Positions 24,927-33,812 are shown, numbered from the stretch's first letter. The stretch: 64,000 nucleotides of DNA from Burkholderiaceae bacterium (GCA_031291325.1 JARLJG010000059.1:1-64000), one strand, 5' to 3'. Numbers and translations: made by a program. The notes: generated from the sequence alone by a model not told the origin.

Positions 24927-26660
24927 ATGAAAAAAACAGGAGCCTGGCTCGCCACGTATGCGCTGGAACAAATCGGCGCGCGCTTCACCTTCGGCATTCC
25001 GGGCGTGCACACCACCGAGCTATACGACGAACTGAACAATTCGCAACGCATCACGCCGGTGCTGGTCACGCATGAAGGCGGCGGCGCGTTCATGGCCGAC
25101 GCGATCAGCCGCTTGTCGGATTCGATTGGCGTGTTGACCGTGGTGCCCGCTGCCGGCTTGACGCATGCCAGCAGCGGTATTGGCGAAGCGTTCCTGGATG
25201 GCGTGCCGATGCTGGTCATTTGCGGCGGTCCGCGCACCGATGTCGATTTTCGCTACCAGTTGCATCAAATGGACATGCACAAGTTCATGAGCGGCTTGAC
25301 CAAGGCCACCTTCCGCGTCGCCAGCCACGATCAAGTGGCGCCGATGCTGTTGGAGGCGTATGCGATCGCGACCGGCGGCGAGCCCGGCCCGGTATTTATC
25401 GAAATCCCGGCCAACATCTTGCTGCTGACCGGCGAGGTCGATGCGTTGCCGAGTTACGTTGCGGCAGCGCCGCCACCGCCGGCAGCTGCCGAAGACATCG
25501 ACCGCGCGGTGGAATTGCTCAAGCTTGCCAGGCATCCGTGCCTGTTCGTCGGCTGGGGCGCGCGCGATGCGGTCGATTCAGTCACGCGCATCGCCGAATG
25601 GTTGCAAGCGCCGGTGACGACCACGCTGCAGGGGATCTCGGTGTTTCCGGGCAATCATCCGTTGCACGCCGGTTTCGGCTTCGGCGCATCGGCAGTGCCG
25701 GCGGCGCAAAACGCATTCAAGGATTGCGATTGCCTGCTGGCGGTCGGCACCCGCTTTGCCGAAATCGCCACCGGCAGCTTCGGCGTCGACGTGCCGGAAA
25801 ACCTGATCCATATCGACATCAATCCCGACGTGTTGAGCGCGAATTATCCGGCCAAGGTCGGCATCGCCGGCGACGCCGGCACGCTGCTCAAGCAGTTGAT
25901 CGAAGCGCTGGAAGCAGCGACACCCAAGCGACCGTTACAGACCGCGCTGCGCGAGCGCATCAAGAGCGACAAGCAAGCCTACCGCGAGAGCTGGTGCAAG
26001 CACGACGCACCGCAACTGGTGAATCCGGCGCGCTTCTTCGATGGTTTGCGCAGCCAGATGGCAGATGACGGCATCGTCGTCATCGACGACGGCAACCATA
26101 CCTTCCTCACCGCCGAGCTGATGACTTTCCACGCGCCGAAAAGCGTGATTCTGCCGACCGACTTCAATTGCATGGGCTATGCGGTGCCGGCGGCCATCGG
26201 CGCAAAACTCGCGCACCGCGAGCGCTCGGTGCAAGCCATCGTCGGCGATGGCGCCTTCATGATGACCTGCATGGAAATCGTCACCGCTGCAACCAACAAG
26301 CTAGGCGTGATCTATTACGTGTTCAACGACGGCGAATTGTCGCAAATCGCGCAAGCGCAGGAGATCCCGTACAACCGCAAACCGTGCACCGTGCTCGGCA
26401 AGGTGAATCTGGCTGGCGTGGCGCAAGCCACCGGCGCGGCCTATTTGCACATTGCCGATAACGACGGCATCGCGGAAGCGATACGCTCGGCCAACCAAAC
26501 CGCTAGCAAGGGCGTGCCGGTGATTGTCGATGTGCAAGTCGATTATTCAAAGCGCACCGCCTTTACCGAGGGTGCGGTGAAGACCAACTTCCGGCGCTTT
26601 TCGCTGGGACAAAAGGCGCGGGTGCTGACGCGCGCGGTGATGCGCCGGATAACCGGATAG
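24927..26660 (+). CDS. Thiamine-diphosphate-dependent enzyme (acetolactate-synthase-like)
   Basis: A 577-residue three-domain ThDP enzyme. The catalytic Glu is in VTHEGGGAFMADA near residue 50. The ThDP/Mg motif is IVGDGAFMMTCMEIV...NDGELSQ near 440-475. The family includes acetolactate synthase, benzoylformate decarboxylase and oxalyl-CoA-type enzymes. No small regulatory ilvN partner is present and the neighbours are catabolic, so biosynthetic ALS is unlikely; a 2-oxoacid decarboxylase or lyase is more probable. It is the second gene of the operon with the FAD dehydrogenase. Confidence 0.85.
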   Translation: MKKTGAWLATYALEQIGARFTFGIPGVHTTELYDELNNSQRITPVLVTHEGGGAFMADAISRLSDSIGVLTVVPAAGLTHASSGIGEAFLDGVPMLVICGGPRTDVDFRYQLHQMDMHKFMSGLTKATFRVASHDQVAPMLLEAYAIATGGEPGPVFIEIPANILLLTGEVDALPSYVAAAPPPPAAAEDIDRAVELLKLARHPCLFVGWGARDAVDSVTRIAEWLQAPVTTTLQGISVFPGNHPLHAGFGFGASAVPAAQNAFKDCDCLLAVGTRFAEIATGSFGVDVPENLIHIDINPDVLSANYPAKVGIAGDAGTLLKQLIEALEAATPKRPLQTALRERIKSDKQAYRESWCKHDAPQLVNPARFFDGLRSQMADDGIVVIDDGNHTFLTAELMTFHAPKSVILPTDFNCMGYAVPAAIGAKLAHRERSVQAIVGDGAFMMTCMEIVTAATNKLGVIYYVFNDGELSQIAQAQEIPYNRKPCTVLGKVNLAGVAQATGAAYLHIADNDGIAEAIRSANQTASKGVPVIVDVQVDYSKRTAFTEGAVKTNFRRFSLGQKARVLTRAVMRRITG

Positions 26661-26689
26661 CGTTTGGCGTTCTTCTGGTCGGGCGATGA

Positions 26690-26732
26690 AACATTACACA
26701 TTATATTGTTTTGTGCTAATATGAGTAATGTT
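26690..26732 (+). promoter_or_regulatory. Inverted repeat and promoter region of the PaaX-like regulator
   Basis: AACATTAC (26690-26697) and GTAATGTT (26725-26732) are perfect complements around 27 AT-rich bases containing TATATTG...TAATAT. The second arm is about 30 bases before the PaaX-like start. This geometry fits an autoregulatory operator, but no consensus was matched. Confidence 0.4.
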
Positions 26733-26763
26733 ATGAGGCAACACGTCGCGCTCAGAAGGACTT

Positions 26764-27633
26764 ATGAAGGTCGATCCAAAACACCTGATTCTCGATCTGC
26801 TGCTGGCGGTCGGCGACAAGCCATTGACCGTCCGCCATGCGATTCTTGCCTGTTCACTTTTCAATATCAGCGAAAACAGCCTGCGCGTAACCCTGGCGCG
26901 GCTGTCCGCAGCCGGCCTGATTGATGTCGCCGGGCGCGGCGCGTACCGCCTGGGGCCGGCGGCGATCGATCTTGCCGGCGATGTCTCCACTTGGCGCTCC
27001 AACGATGCGCGCCTGCGTGCGTGGGCCGGCGGCTACTTGGTCGTGCATTCCGCCGCGCTGGGCCGCAGCGACCGCGTGCTGTTGCGGCGGCGCGAGCGCG
27101 CGCTCGGCATGCTGGGTTTCCGTGAATTCGAGCGCGGGCTGTACATTCGCCCCGACAATTTCTCCGACGATATCGAGCAGGTGCGCCAGCGCCTGTACAA
27201 GCTGGGACTGGATCGCGATGCGGCGGTGTTTCGCGCCGACGGTTTCGATCCCGCGCGCGAAGCGGCGATTCGCCATTTGTGGGACGGCAACGCGCTGACG
27301 CAAACCTATCGTCGCCTGCGCGGCCAACTCGACGACTGGCTGGCCGGCGCCGACCGCCTCACGTTGGATGTTGCAGCACGCGAATCTTTCATTCTCGGCG
27401 GCCAAGCGATCCACGCATTGATTTTCGATCCGCTATTGCCGCAACCCTTTGTCGACGCCAACGAGCGCGACGCATTCATCCAGGCGATTCGACGCTTCGA
27501 CGACAGCGGCCGCACGATCTGGAATCGTTTTTTCGCGTCCGTGGACGAATCCGCGCCGCCTTTGCTGCTTATACAACAACCTGTACAAGAACCCATACAA
27601 CAAACAACCGAGTTGGAGACCATCGATGAATAA
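26764..27633 (+). CDS. PaaX-like transcriptional regulator
   Basis: A 289-residue protein. The N-terminal winged helix (LILDLLLAVGDKPLTVRHAILACSLF, then ENSLRVTLARLSAAGLI) and the central FRGYTL-like domain match the PaaX family, whose founder represses phenylacetate catabolism and is released by phenylacetyl-CoA. AAGGA precedes the ATG. Its stop overlaps the start of the acyl-CoA dehydrogenase by eight bases, so the two are cotranscribed. An acyl-CoA inducer is a reasonable inference. No paa genes are present. Confidence 0.85.
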   Translation: MKVDPKHLILDLLLAVGDKPLTVRHAILACSLFNISENSLRVTLARLSAAGLIDVAGRGAYRLGPAAIDLAGDVSTWRSNDARLRAWAGGYLVVHSAALGRSDRVLLRRRERALGMLGFREFERGLYIRPDNFSDDIEQVRQRLYKLGLDRDAAVFRADGFDPAREAAIRHLWDGNALTQTYRRLRGQLDDWLAGADRLTLDVAARESFILGGQAIHALIFDPLLPQPFVDANERDAFIQAIRRFDDSGRTIWNRFFASVDESAPPLLLIQQPVQEPIQQTTELETIDE

Positions 27634-29314
27634 GCCAATAGAATCCGTGCAAGGATCGACCTACCTTGCCGATACGCATGAATTGAGCAACCTGTCGCGC
27701 GAGTTGTGCGACTTCAATATGTATACCGCAGATGCGGCCTTGACCGAGGCGGTGCGGCGCGAAGGCGGGCAATGGGCCGAGCAGGAACTGGTCGCGTTCG
27801 GCAAGCTGACCGGTTCTGCCGATTATCTTGAACTCGGCAATCAGGCCAACAAGGTGCTGCCGGAGTTCGACACGCACGACCGCTTCGGCAACCGCATCGA
27901 CCTGGTGAAATTCCATCCTGCCTACCACCAGTTGATGAAGTCCTCGATCGAGCACGGCTTGCACGCATCGCCCTGGACCGCGCCCGGGCCGGGCGCGCAC
28001 GTCGCGCGCGCCGCCAAAAGCTATCTGCATGGACAGGTGGAAGCGGGCCACGGTTGTCCGATTACGATGACCTTCGCCGCCGTCCCCACGCTGCGTCTGC
28101 AACCGGACATCGCCGCCATCTGGGAGCCGAAGGTGACATCCCGCGTGTACGACCCGCGCAACGTGCCGGTCGCGCAAAAGCAGGGCGTCACCATCGGCAT
28201 GGCGATGACCGAAAAACAAGGCGGCTCGGACGTGCGCAGCAACAGCACGCGCGCTTATCCAATCGGCTCGGGCGGGCCGGGACAGGCGTATGAGTTGGTC
28301 GGCCATAAATATTTCGTCTCCGCGCCGATGTGCGATGCGTTCCTGGTGTTGGCGCAAACCTCGGGCGGCTTGTCCTGCTTCCTGCTGCCGCGCTGGCGTC
28401 CCGACGGCAGCAAGAACCCGATGCAGGTGCTGCGGCTGAAGAAAAAAATGGGCAATGCGTCGAATGCATCGAGCGAAACCGAGTTGCGCGGCGCGCTGGC
28501 CTGGATGATCGGCGAAGAAGGGCGCGGCGTGCGCAACATCATCGAAATGGTCAGCATGACCCGTTTCGATTGCATGATCGGCTCCAGCGCCGGCATGCGC
28601 ATGGCCGCCTCGCAAGCGCTGCATCATTGCTCGCTGCGCTCGGCCTTCGGCAACGTGTTGAACCAGCAGCCGTTGATGCAAAACGTGCTGGCCGACCTGG
28701 CCTTGGAGAGCGAAGAGGCGATCACGCTGACCATGCGCATCGCCCGCGCGATGGACAATCGCGCCGATGCACATGAAGACTTGCTGGCGCGCCTGGTCAC
28801 GGCAGTCGGCAAATACTGGATCTGCAAGCGCACGCCGAACCATGCATACGAAGCGATGGAATGCATAGGCGGCAGCGGCGTGATGGAAGATTGCATGTTG
28901 CCGCGCCTGTACCGCGAAGCGCCGGTCAACTCGATCTGGGAAGGCAGCGGCAACGTGCAATGCCTGGACGTGTTGCGCGCGCTGTCGAAGACACCGGCGG
29001 TGGCCGAAGCGTTTTTCGCCGAAGTCGGCCAGGCGCGCGGCACCCACGCGGCGTTGGATGCGCTGGTGGCCGATCTGGCCCGCGACCTCAAGGATTTGGG
29101 CGATTTCGAATATCGCGCGCGCGACGTGGTGGACCGCATGGCCCTGGCCTTGCAGGCCTCGCTACTGATCCGCAACGCGCCGGCTTTCGTCGCCGACGCC
29201 TTTTGCCAGTCGCGGCTGGAGCAGCGCGGGCACCACAACTACGGCACGCTGCCGCGCGGGGTCGACGCGACGGCGATCATTGCGCGCGCTACACCGATTG
29301 GCTGCAAGAATTAG
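27626..29314 (+). CDS. Acyl-CoA dehydrogenase, AidB-like
   Basis: A 562-residue flavoprotein with the AidB-type extension. Recognisable parts are TITMTFAAVPTLR-like CPITMTFAAVPTLR, MAMTEKQGGSDVRSN, HKYFVSAPMCDAFLVLA, GNASNASSETEL and the late CIGGSGVMEDCMLPRLYREAPVNSIWEGSGNVQCLDVLRA. AidB of E. coli is linked to alkylation stress. Many relatives beside regulators and ThDP enzymes are thought to be genuine acyl-CoA dehydrogenases. The ATG at 27626 was chosen over an upstream extension because that lies inside the regulator. Its 3' end is echoed at 31287-31320. Confidence 0.88.
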   Translation: MNKPIESVQGSTYLADTHELSNLSRELCDFNMYTADAALTEAVRREGGQWAEQELVAFGKLTGSADYLELGNQANKVLPEFDTHDRFGNRIDLVKFHPAYHQLMKSSIEHGLHASPWTAPGPGAHVARAAKSYLHGQVEAGHGCPITMTFAAVPTLRLQPDIAAIWEPKVTSRVYDPRNVPVAQKQGVTIGMAMTEKQGGSDVRSNSTRAYPIGSGGPGQAYELVGHKYFVSAPMCDAFLVLAQTSGGLSCFLLPRWRPDGSKNPMQVLRLKKKMGNASNASSETELRGALAWMIGEEGRGVRNIIEMVSMTRFDCMIGSSAGMRMAASQALHHCSLRSAFGNVLNQQPLMQNVLADLALESEEAITLTMRIARAMDNRADAHEDLLARLVTAVGKYWICKRTPNHAYEAMECIGGSGVMEDCMLPRLYREAPVNSIWEGSGNVQCLDVLRALSKTPAVAEAFFAEVGQARGTHAALDALVADLARDLKDLGDFEYRARDVVDRMALALQASLLIRNAPAFVADAFCQSRLEQRGHHNYGTLPRGVDATAIIARATPIGCKN

Positions 29315-29833
29315 GAAATTTCACAGTCTTTTTTCTGGTGTATGAACGTGACTTTAAAATATGTTGAGAAAAAATATTTTAAATCTTCAGCAAGACGATC
29401 AATCTTTTGCGCTTCTTTGTGAAAATCTATTGCTTTGTAGCTTTTTCGCTTTGCGCCTTTGCCGCTGATCGTAAAGCTTGCGCGCTTAATATCGAAGTCA
29501 AAAGGCGAAATTTCGTTAGTCGCCAATCCAGGAAGCCAAATGCTGTGTGCAACTATGTTTCGAAAAGTGTAAGCTGTTTCAAGACGCTGTGCCAACGTAT
29601 CAAATGTTTTTCTCGGTTCATTGCTTTTGTCTGGGTGCTTGGCTGATATGAGTTTGATCAATATATTTATTCGATCTCGATACCCCAATTGCCAATAGAC
29701 AACTAGTGCTTCCTTGTGTGTCATTCGTGTTAGCGTGCGCAAGGTTTTAATGATAGTGTGATTCCAGCCTTGCCCACACTACCACCACTTCGCCAATTCT
29801 CTGGTAGTGCTCCGGTGTCAGGATATTTGTCAT
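29311..29833 (-). pseudogene. Frameshifted HEPN-like hypothetical protein
   Basis: The main frame (from an ATG at 29724) gives about 137 residues with FRNIVAHSIW, an R-x4-H motif like the RNase motif of HEPN domains, in an all-helical context. Upstream, a different frame starting at ATG 29833 encodes MTNILTPEHYQRIGEVVVVW followed by ARLES, and then stops. That segment reads as the natural N-terminus, and joining the two with one frame change near 29757-29765 gives a continuous protein of about 170 residues. The gene is AT-rich and overlaps the acyl-CoA dehydrogenase stop by four bases on the opposite strand. HEPN assignment is inference; the frameshift is seen directly but could be a sequencing error. 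Confidence 0.55.
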
Positions 29834-30521
29834 CTCAACTCTTCACAGAATATGTTTCAATTGGTTTGAATTTTCTACATTAGGTCAATGAACCGCATCG
29901 CCATAATGTCGAGACAGCGGACTAATGCCATTTGTAAATTACCAAAGCAAAATTAAAATAATGGTTGCGATTGATCGGTGCAATTGCATGCCAATCGTCA
30001 AGGCACACGAATATAAATTTAGGTAAGAGGATAGGGTGGAATTGAAAAAGCACTGACCGAGTTAGTGCTTTCTGATGTTTCTCTCCGCAGGCCAAGTGCA
30101 CTTATTGGTCAGCACTCGGCGTCGCTCGCGCACGAATCCACGCCGCGCCACTGAAAAAAAATATTTACTGACAATCTGTCAGAGGCGGATTTATAAGATA
30201 TGGATCGGCGGAATAAAATCAGGCGGAAATGGCCGGCCGCGTCTATTTTTTAGGTTGCTCGGACTTTTTTGTGGGTAAAAATATTTCTTTTTTGTAATGT
30301 CGCTTCGGTGCAAATCAGTGAAATGCCCGGAAACCTGCGTGGATACTGACTCTGCAAGCATTCCGCTACGCAGCAGCGTTGCCCAAACTGACCTTTCCGT
30401 AACGCCCGAGCGCATCTATTTCACAAGCTACCCACAAAATAGTCCGATGAACCATTTTTTAATAGTGATCGCTCCGCGCAGTGAACGATGCAGAAGCAGC
30501 TACGATAGAAAGATTTGCGTT
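29834..30521. other. AT-rich gene-free stretch
   Basis: Clearly lower GC than its surroundings. Short ORFs on both strands have no recognisable features. One hairpin, AAAGCACT (30046-30053) with AGTGCTTT (30064-30071), reads on the minus strand as a stem followed by TTTTTC and could be a terminator. Nothing else was recognised. Confidence 0.6.
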
Positions 30522-30522
30522 C

Positions 30523-30554
30523 AAAAAATCAACCCCGTGATGTAAGCGGGGTTG
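30523..30554 (-). terminator. Rho-independent terminator of the small exported-protein gene
   Basis: On the minus strand CAACCCCG and CGGGGTTG form an 8 bp stem with a 9-base loop, followed by ATTTTTTG. It begins about 30 bases after the stop of the gene at 30583-30897 and supports that gene being real. Confidence 0.85.
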
Positions 30555-30582
30555 GCAGGGAAGTCTTTGTGTACGTGCTAAT

Positions 30583-30897
30583 TTAATGCGTAACTGTGTT
30601 GACCGGTTTGCCTCCAGATATGCTAGGCGATATGCTGCCTCCGACACCAGGCGACTTCGTTTTGCTTCTTTCGATTGCTTCTTTAGCGGCCTCTTTACCA
30701 GTCTTTTCTGCCTTCGCGTCTGCTGCAGGACCGGCCGTTTTAATTATGCCTTTTGCACCGGTCGATTCATCCATCAGCGGGCCAGAAACAGGCCCACCAC
30801 CGGAATCAGCGCTGGGATCTTTTTTGGTCGCACTCGCGGGTATGGAAACGCCCAAAATGAGTATGGGAATGATTAGAAATTTTCCGATAATCGCCAT
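30583..30897 (-). CDS. Small exported hypothetical protein
   Basis: A 104-residue protein. Residues 1-23 (MAIIGKFLIIPILILGVSIPASA) are a clear signal peptide. The mature part is polar and rich in Gly, Ser, Lys and Ala, with no domain recognised and no Cys. AAGGAAA stands five bases before the ATG, and a good terminator follows the stop. A 104-codon ORF on the opposite strand (30596-30910) is rejected for lack of these signals. It sits in the AT-rich accessory segment. Confidence 0.65.
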   Translation of the reverse strand: MAIIGKFLIIPILILGVSIPASATKKDPSADSGGGPVSGPLMDESTGAKGIIKTAGPAADAKAEKTGKEAAKEAIERSKTKSPGVGGSISPSISGGKPVNTVTH

Positions 30898-31205
30898 CTA
30901 TTTTCCTTAAAAAGTAAATTGATTAGCTAATGCTATTCCAAAGTTCGAGAACTCCGCAAGATTTTAATTATAAATCGGTGGTCTTGAAAATTTCGCTACA
31001 CTCTTTACGAAATAAGTCAGTCGTTAAATGTGGCCATCCTATTTTTCGACTCACGCAACGCTTGATTCAGTGCCTCGACGCATTGTCGCAATTCGGCCAT
31101 TTGTCCGCCAGTTACCGCATTATGCGACGCGTTCTCTTTCCCTCGCCGCTCGTTGGTCTGGTTGACCGCTCCCAAGGCTTCCATCACTTGAACTGCGTAA
31201 AAATC

Positions 31206-31335
31206 ATTTAACTGGCTCGATCAACTGAGCCAAGTTTTTCTGTAGAGGAAATTCTCGCGCTGAAGACGAATATTATGACTGAAATATCGTGCGCGCTACG
31301 CCGATTGGCGGTAGGAACTAGCTGATCGAAAGCCG
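31206..31335. repeat. Diverged repeat A with terminator-like hairpin
   Basis: GGCTC-GATCAACT-GAGCC-AAGTTTTT reads as a plus-strand terminator, followed by ACGAATATTATGAC and later TAGGAACTAGCTGATCGAA. The same order of motifs occurs at 34324-34440 (GACTC...GAGTC, TTTTTT, ACGAATATTATGAC, TAGGGAGCTGGTCGAA). Positions 31287-31320 also echo the end of the acyl-CoA dehydrogenase gene. Together with the preceding 300 bases it fills the 440 bp gap, and no gene is supported there. Confidence 0.6.
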
Positions 31336-31337
31336 CG

Positions 31338-33812
31338 CTATGCCGGCGCCAACTGCTTGCGATTGAAGCGATCTCTCGCCAACAGCTCGAATTCGTTGCA
31401 TGGAATCGCCGGGCTGAACAAATAGCCCTGATATTCGTGACAGCCATTATCGGCCAGGAATTGCCGTTGCTCTTCGGTCTCGACACCCTCGGCGATGACT
31501 GACTGGCCGAGGCTGTTGGCGAGTGCGACGATGGTCTTGGCGATGGCCGCGTCGTTCTGGTCGACCAGCACGTCGCGCACGAACGATTGGTCGATCTTCA
31601 ATTGATCGAGCGGCATCCTCTTCAAGTACGATAACGACGAATAGCCGGTGCCGAAGTCGTCGAGCGAGAAGCTGACACCCTTGCTCTTGAGGGTGATCAT
31701 TTTTTCGATCACCGTCGACACGTCGTCTACCAACAGGCTTTCGGTCAGTTCCAGCTTGAGTCGCTGCGGATCGGCGCCAGTGCTATCGAGAGCTTTCAGC
31801 ACCTGTTGCACAAAATCGGCTTGCCTGAATTGGTAGGCGCTGACATTGACCGCGAGCGTCAGATCGGCCATTTCCTTTTGCGTAGCCCAGATTGCCAGTT
31901 GCCGGCACGCCGTCTCCAGCACCCATTGGCCCATTTGAAGAATCAAGCGCGTTTCTTCGGCAATTTGGATGAACTCGATCGGCAATACGAGGCCGCGTTG
32001 GGGGTGCTGCCAACGCAGCAACACTTCGGCGCCGGCCAGATGGTTTTCACCGATCACTTGAGCCTGGTAGTAAACCATAAAATTGTTGTCGCGCAGTCCC
32101 TGGCGCAAGTCTTTTTCCAGCGCGGCGCGCCGCATCACTGCGGCTTCCATCGCCGGGTCGAAGAATCGAACCGTATTGCGGCCGGCCGCCTTCGACTTGT
32201 ACATCGCAAGATCGGCCTGCTTCATCAAGTCGTCGGAAGAATTTTGCTTCTCAAGATACAAGGTCGCGCCGATGCTGGCAGTATTGGCGTACGTGAAGTC
32301 GCCCAGTTGATAAGGCAGCTGCAGCGATTCAAGAATCTTTTTGGCGACAGCCTTCGCAAGATTGGCGGCTTCATGCTCATTGGCACTCAGGTTGGCCAGG
32401 ATGACGACGAATTCGTCGCCGCCGAGGCGCGCCACGGTATCGACCTCGCGCACAAAACCGAGCAGGCGTTTGGCAACTTGCCTGAGCAACTTGTCGCCGA
32501 CATCATGGCCCAGCGTATCGTTGAGCGCCTTGAAATCGTCCAGGTCGATGAACAGCAGCGCGCCAAACAAGTCGTTGCGACCGCTTGCCAATATCGCCTG
32601 CCTGAGACGGTCGGAAAAAAGGGTGCGGTTGGGCAAGCCGGTGAGCTGATCGAAGAAGGCGAGGTCCTTGATCTCGGCTTCCACCTGTTTGCGTTCGGTG
32701 ATGTCGGAGTGCGAGGCGACATAGTGCGTGATTTTGCCGTCCTTGTTCTTGACCGCCGAAATATTGAGCCATTGCGGATATTCTTCGCCGTTTTTGCGCC
32801 TGCCCCAGGCTTCGCCCTGCCAACCGCCGGTATTGCTGATGCTGGCCTGGATGGAACGATAGAACGCTTCGTCGTGACGCTTCGATTTGAACATGGTCGG
32901 CGTCTTGCCCAACAGGTCCTCCGGGGTATAACCGCTGATCTTGGTAAAGGCCAGATTGATTCTCTGGACGATGCCTTCGGCATCGGTGACGATGATGCCG
33001 TCGCTCGATTCAAACGCAGTGGCGCTGATGCGCAATTCCGTTTCCGCGCTGTTGCGCACGCTGATGTCGCACAATGTGAACACCGCCCACCGACCCTGAT
33101 CGCTTGCGATCGAAGTCGCGCTCACTTCGACATCGATTTCATGCCCGTCTTGTCGCCGCACCTTGGATTCCGCTACGCGGGTGCCGTGTCGCGCGTCCGC
33201 GGCGCTTGGCTGCAACGCCTCCAGAATCGGATGATGCGCATGCAAGCGCTTCGGCACTATCGTATCGACCTGCCGACCGGTCAGTTCGTCGGGCGCAAAG
33301 CCGAGCATCGATTCGGCTTGGCGATTGGCCATCGTGATCGATCCCTTTTCATTGACGATAAGCAGCGGGTTTGAATTGGTATCGACGATGGATTTCAGGC
33401 GGAACGTGTAGGCGCGCAAATTCTCCGCCTGCAGCGACTCCAGCCGATTTCTAAAAATGCAAAAAGCCACGCCGATGCCGCAGAAGATTGCCAGCGGAGT
33501 GATCGCTGTGGAAGTCAAGCCCAACGTCGGCAAGGGCGGCATGAAAAAATATTCCGCCACCACGGCGCTGAGCGCCACAGACAGCAGTCCCGGGCGGACG
33601 CCGAAGCGATACGTCGATAGCGCAACCGCCGGGTAAAATGTGAGAAAGCCATAACCAGCGTCGCGCGGCAAAATCAGCAAGCGCACTGCCAGCGCGACCA
33701 GCACAACGGCCACGGCAAGTAAATAGTTCTGCCAGGCGGCTTTCGGCAAGGCGTCGAGGCGATCGCCATCGACGAGCGGTCGGTCGGTCGGATTGTTCTG
33801 ATGCAAGGTCAT
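31338..33812 (-). CDS. Membrane sensor diguanylate cyclase/phosphodiesterase (DUF4118-PAS-PAS-GGDEF-EAL)
   Basis: About 824 residues from the ATG at 33812 (a longer frame reaches 33872). The N-terminal four-helix membrane domain resembles KdpD-type DUF4118 (YPAVALSTYRFGVRPGLLSV). Two PAS domains follow (LLIVNEKGSITMANRQAESM and IIVTDAEGIVQRINLAF), then GGDEF with an intact [10 protein letters not shown] and an EAL domain. The EAL signature itself is EVL (GAEVLLRW), while [11 protein letters not shown] and [10 protein letters not shown] are intact. It may make or break cyclic-di-GMP; which activity dominates cannot be told. Confidence 0.92.
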   Translation of the reverse strand: MTLHQNNPTDRPLVDGDRLDALPKAAWQNYLLAVAVVLVALAVRLLILPRDAGYGFLTFYPAVALSTYRFGVRPGLLSVALSAVVAEYFFMPPLPTLGLTSTAITPLAIFCGIGVAFCIFRNRLESLQAENLRAYTFRLKSIVDTNSNPLLIVNEKGSITMANRQAESMLGFAPDELTGRQVDTIVPKRLHAHHPILEALQPSAADARHGTRVAESKVRRQDGHEIDVEVSATSIASDQGRWAVFTLCDISVRNSAETELRISATAFESSDGIIVTDAEGIVQRINLAFTKISGYTPEDLLGKTPTMFKSKRHDEAFYRSIQASISNTGGWQGEAWGRRKNGEEYPQWLNISAVKNKDGKITHYVASHSDITERKQVEAEIKDLAFFDQLTGLPNRTLFSDRLRQAILASGRNDLFGALLFIDLDDFKALNDTLGHDVGDKLLRQVAKRLLGFVREVDTVARLGGDEFVVILANLSANEHEAANLAKAVAKKILESLQLPYQLGDFTYANTASIGATLYLEKQNSSDDLMKQADLAMYKSKAAGRNTVRFFDPAMEAAVMRRAALEKDLRQGLRDNNFMVYYQAQVIGENHLAGAEVLLRWQHPQRGLVLPIEFIQIAEETRLILQMGQWVLETACRQLAIWATQKEMADLTLAVNVSAYQFRQADFVQQVLKALDSTGADPQRLKLELTESLLVDDVSTVIEKMITLKSKGVSFSLDDFGTGYSSLSYLKRMPLDQLKIDQSFVRDVLVDQNDAAIAKTIVALANSLGQSVIAEGVETEEQRQFLADNGCHEYQGYLFSPAIPCNEFELLARDRFNRKQLAPA

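Noticed and set aside
23265-25010. 581-codon minus-strand frame
   Set aside because: Antisense of the FAD dehydrogenase, whose motifs are complete. Long shadow frames are common in this GC-rich DNA.
24927-26660. Calling the ThDP enzyme acetolactate synthase (ilvB)
   Set aside because: Family resemblance only. There is no ilvN or ilvC nearby, and the context is a catabolic-type cluster.
27626-29314. DNA alkylation-repair role for the AidB-like protein
   Set aside because: No ada/alk genes are nearby. The operon with a PaaX-like regulator favours a metabolic dehydrogenase.
30596-30910. 104-codon plus-strand frame opposite the small exported protein
   Set aside because: The minus-strand frame has a signal peptide, ribosome binding site and terminator; this one has none.
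31206-31245. Terminator for a plus-strand gene at 30930-31211
   Set aside because: The candidate gene has no start signal or domain, so the hairpin is reported only as part of the repeat pair.
31806-33374. 522-codon plus-strand frame
   Set aside because: Antisense of the DUF4118-PAS-GGDEF-EAL gene, with no family features.
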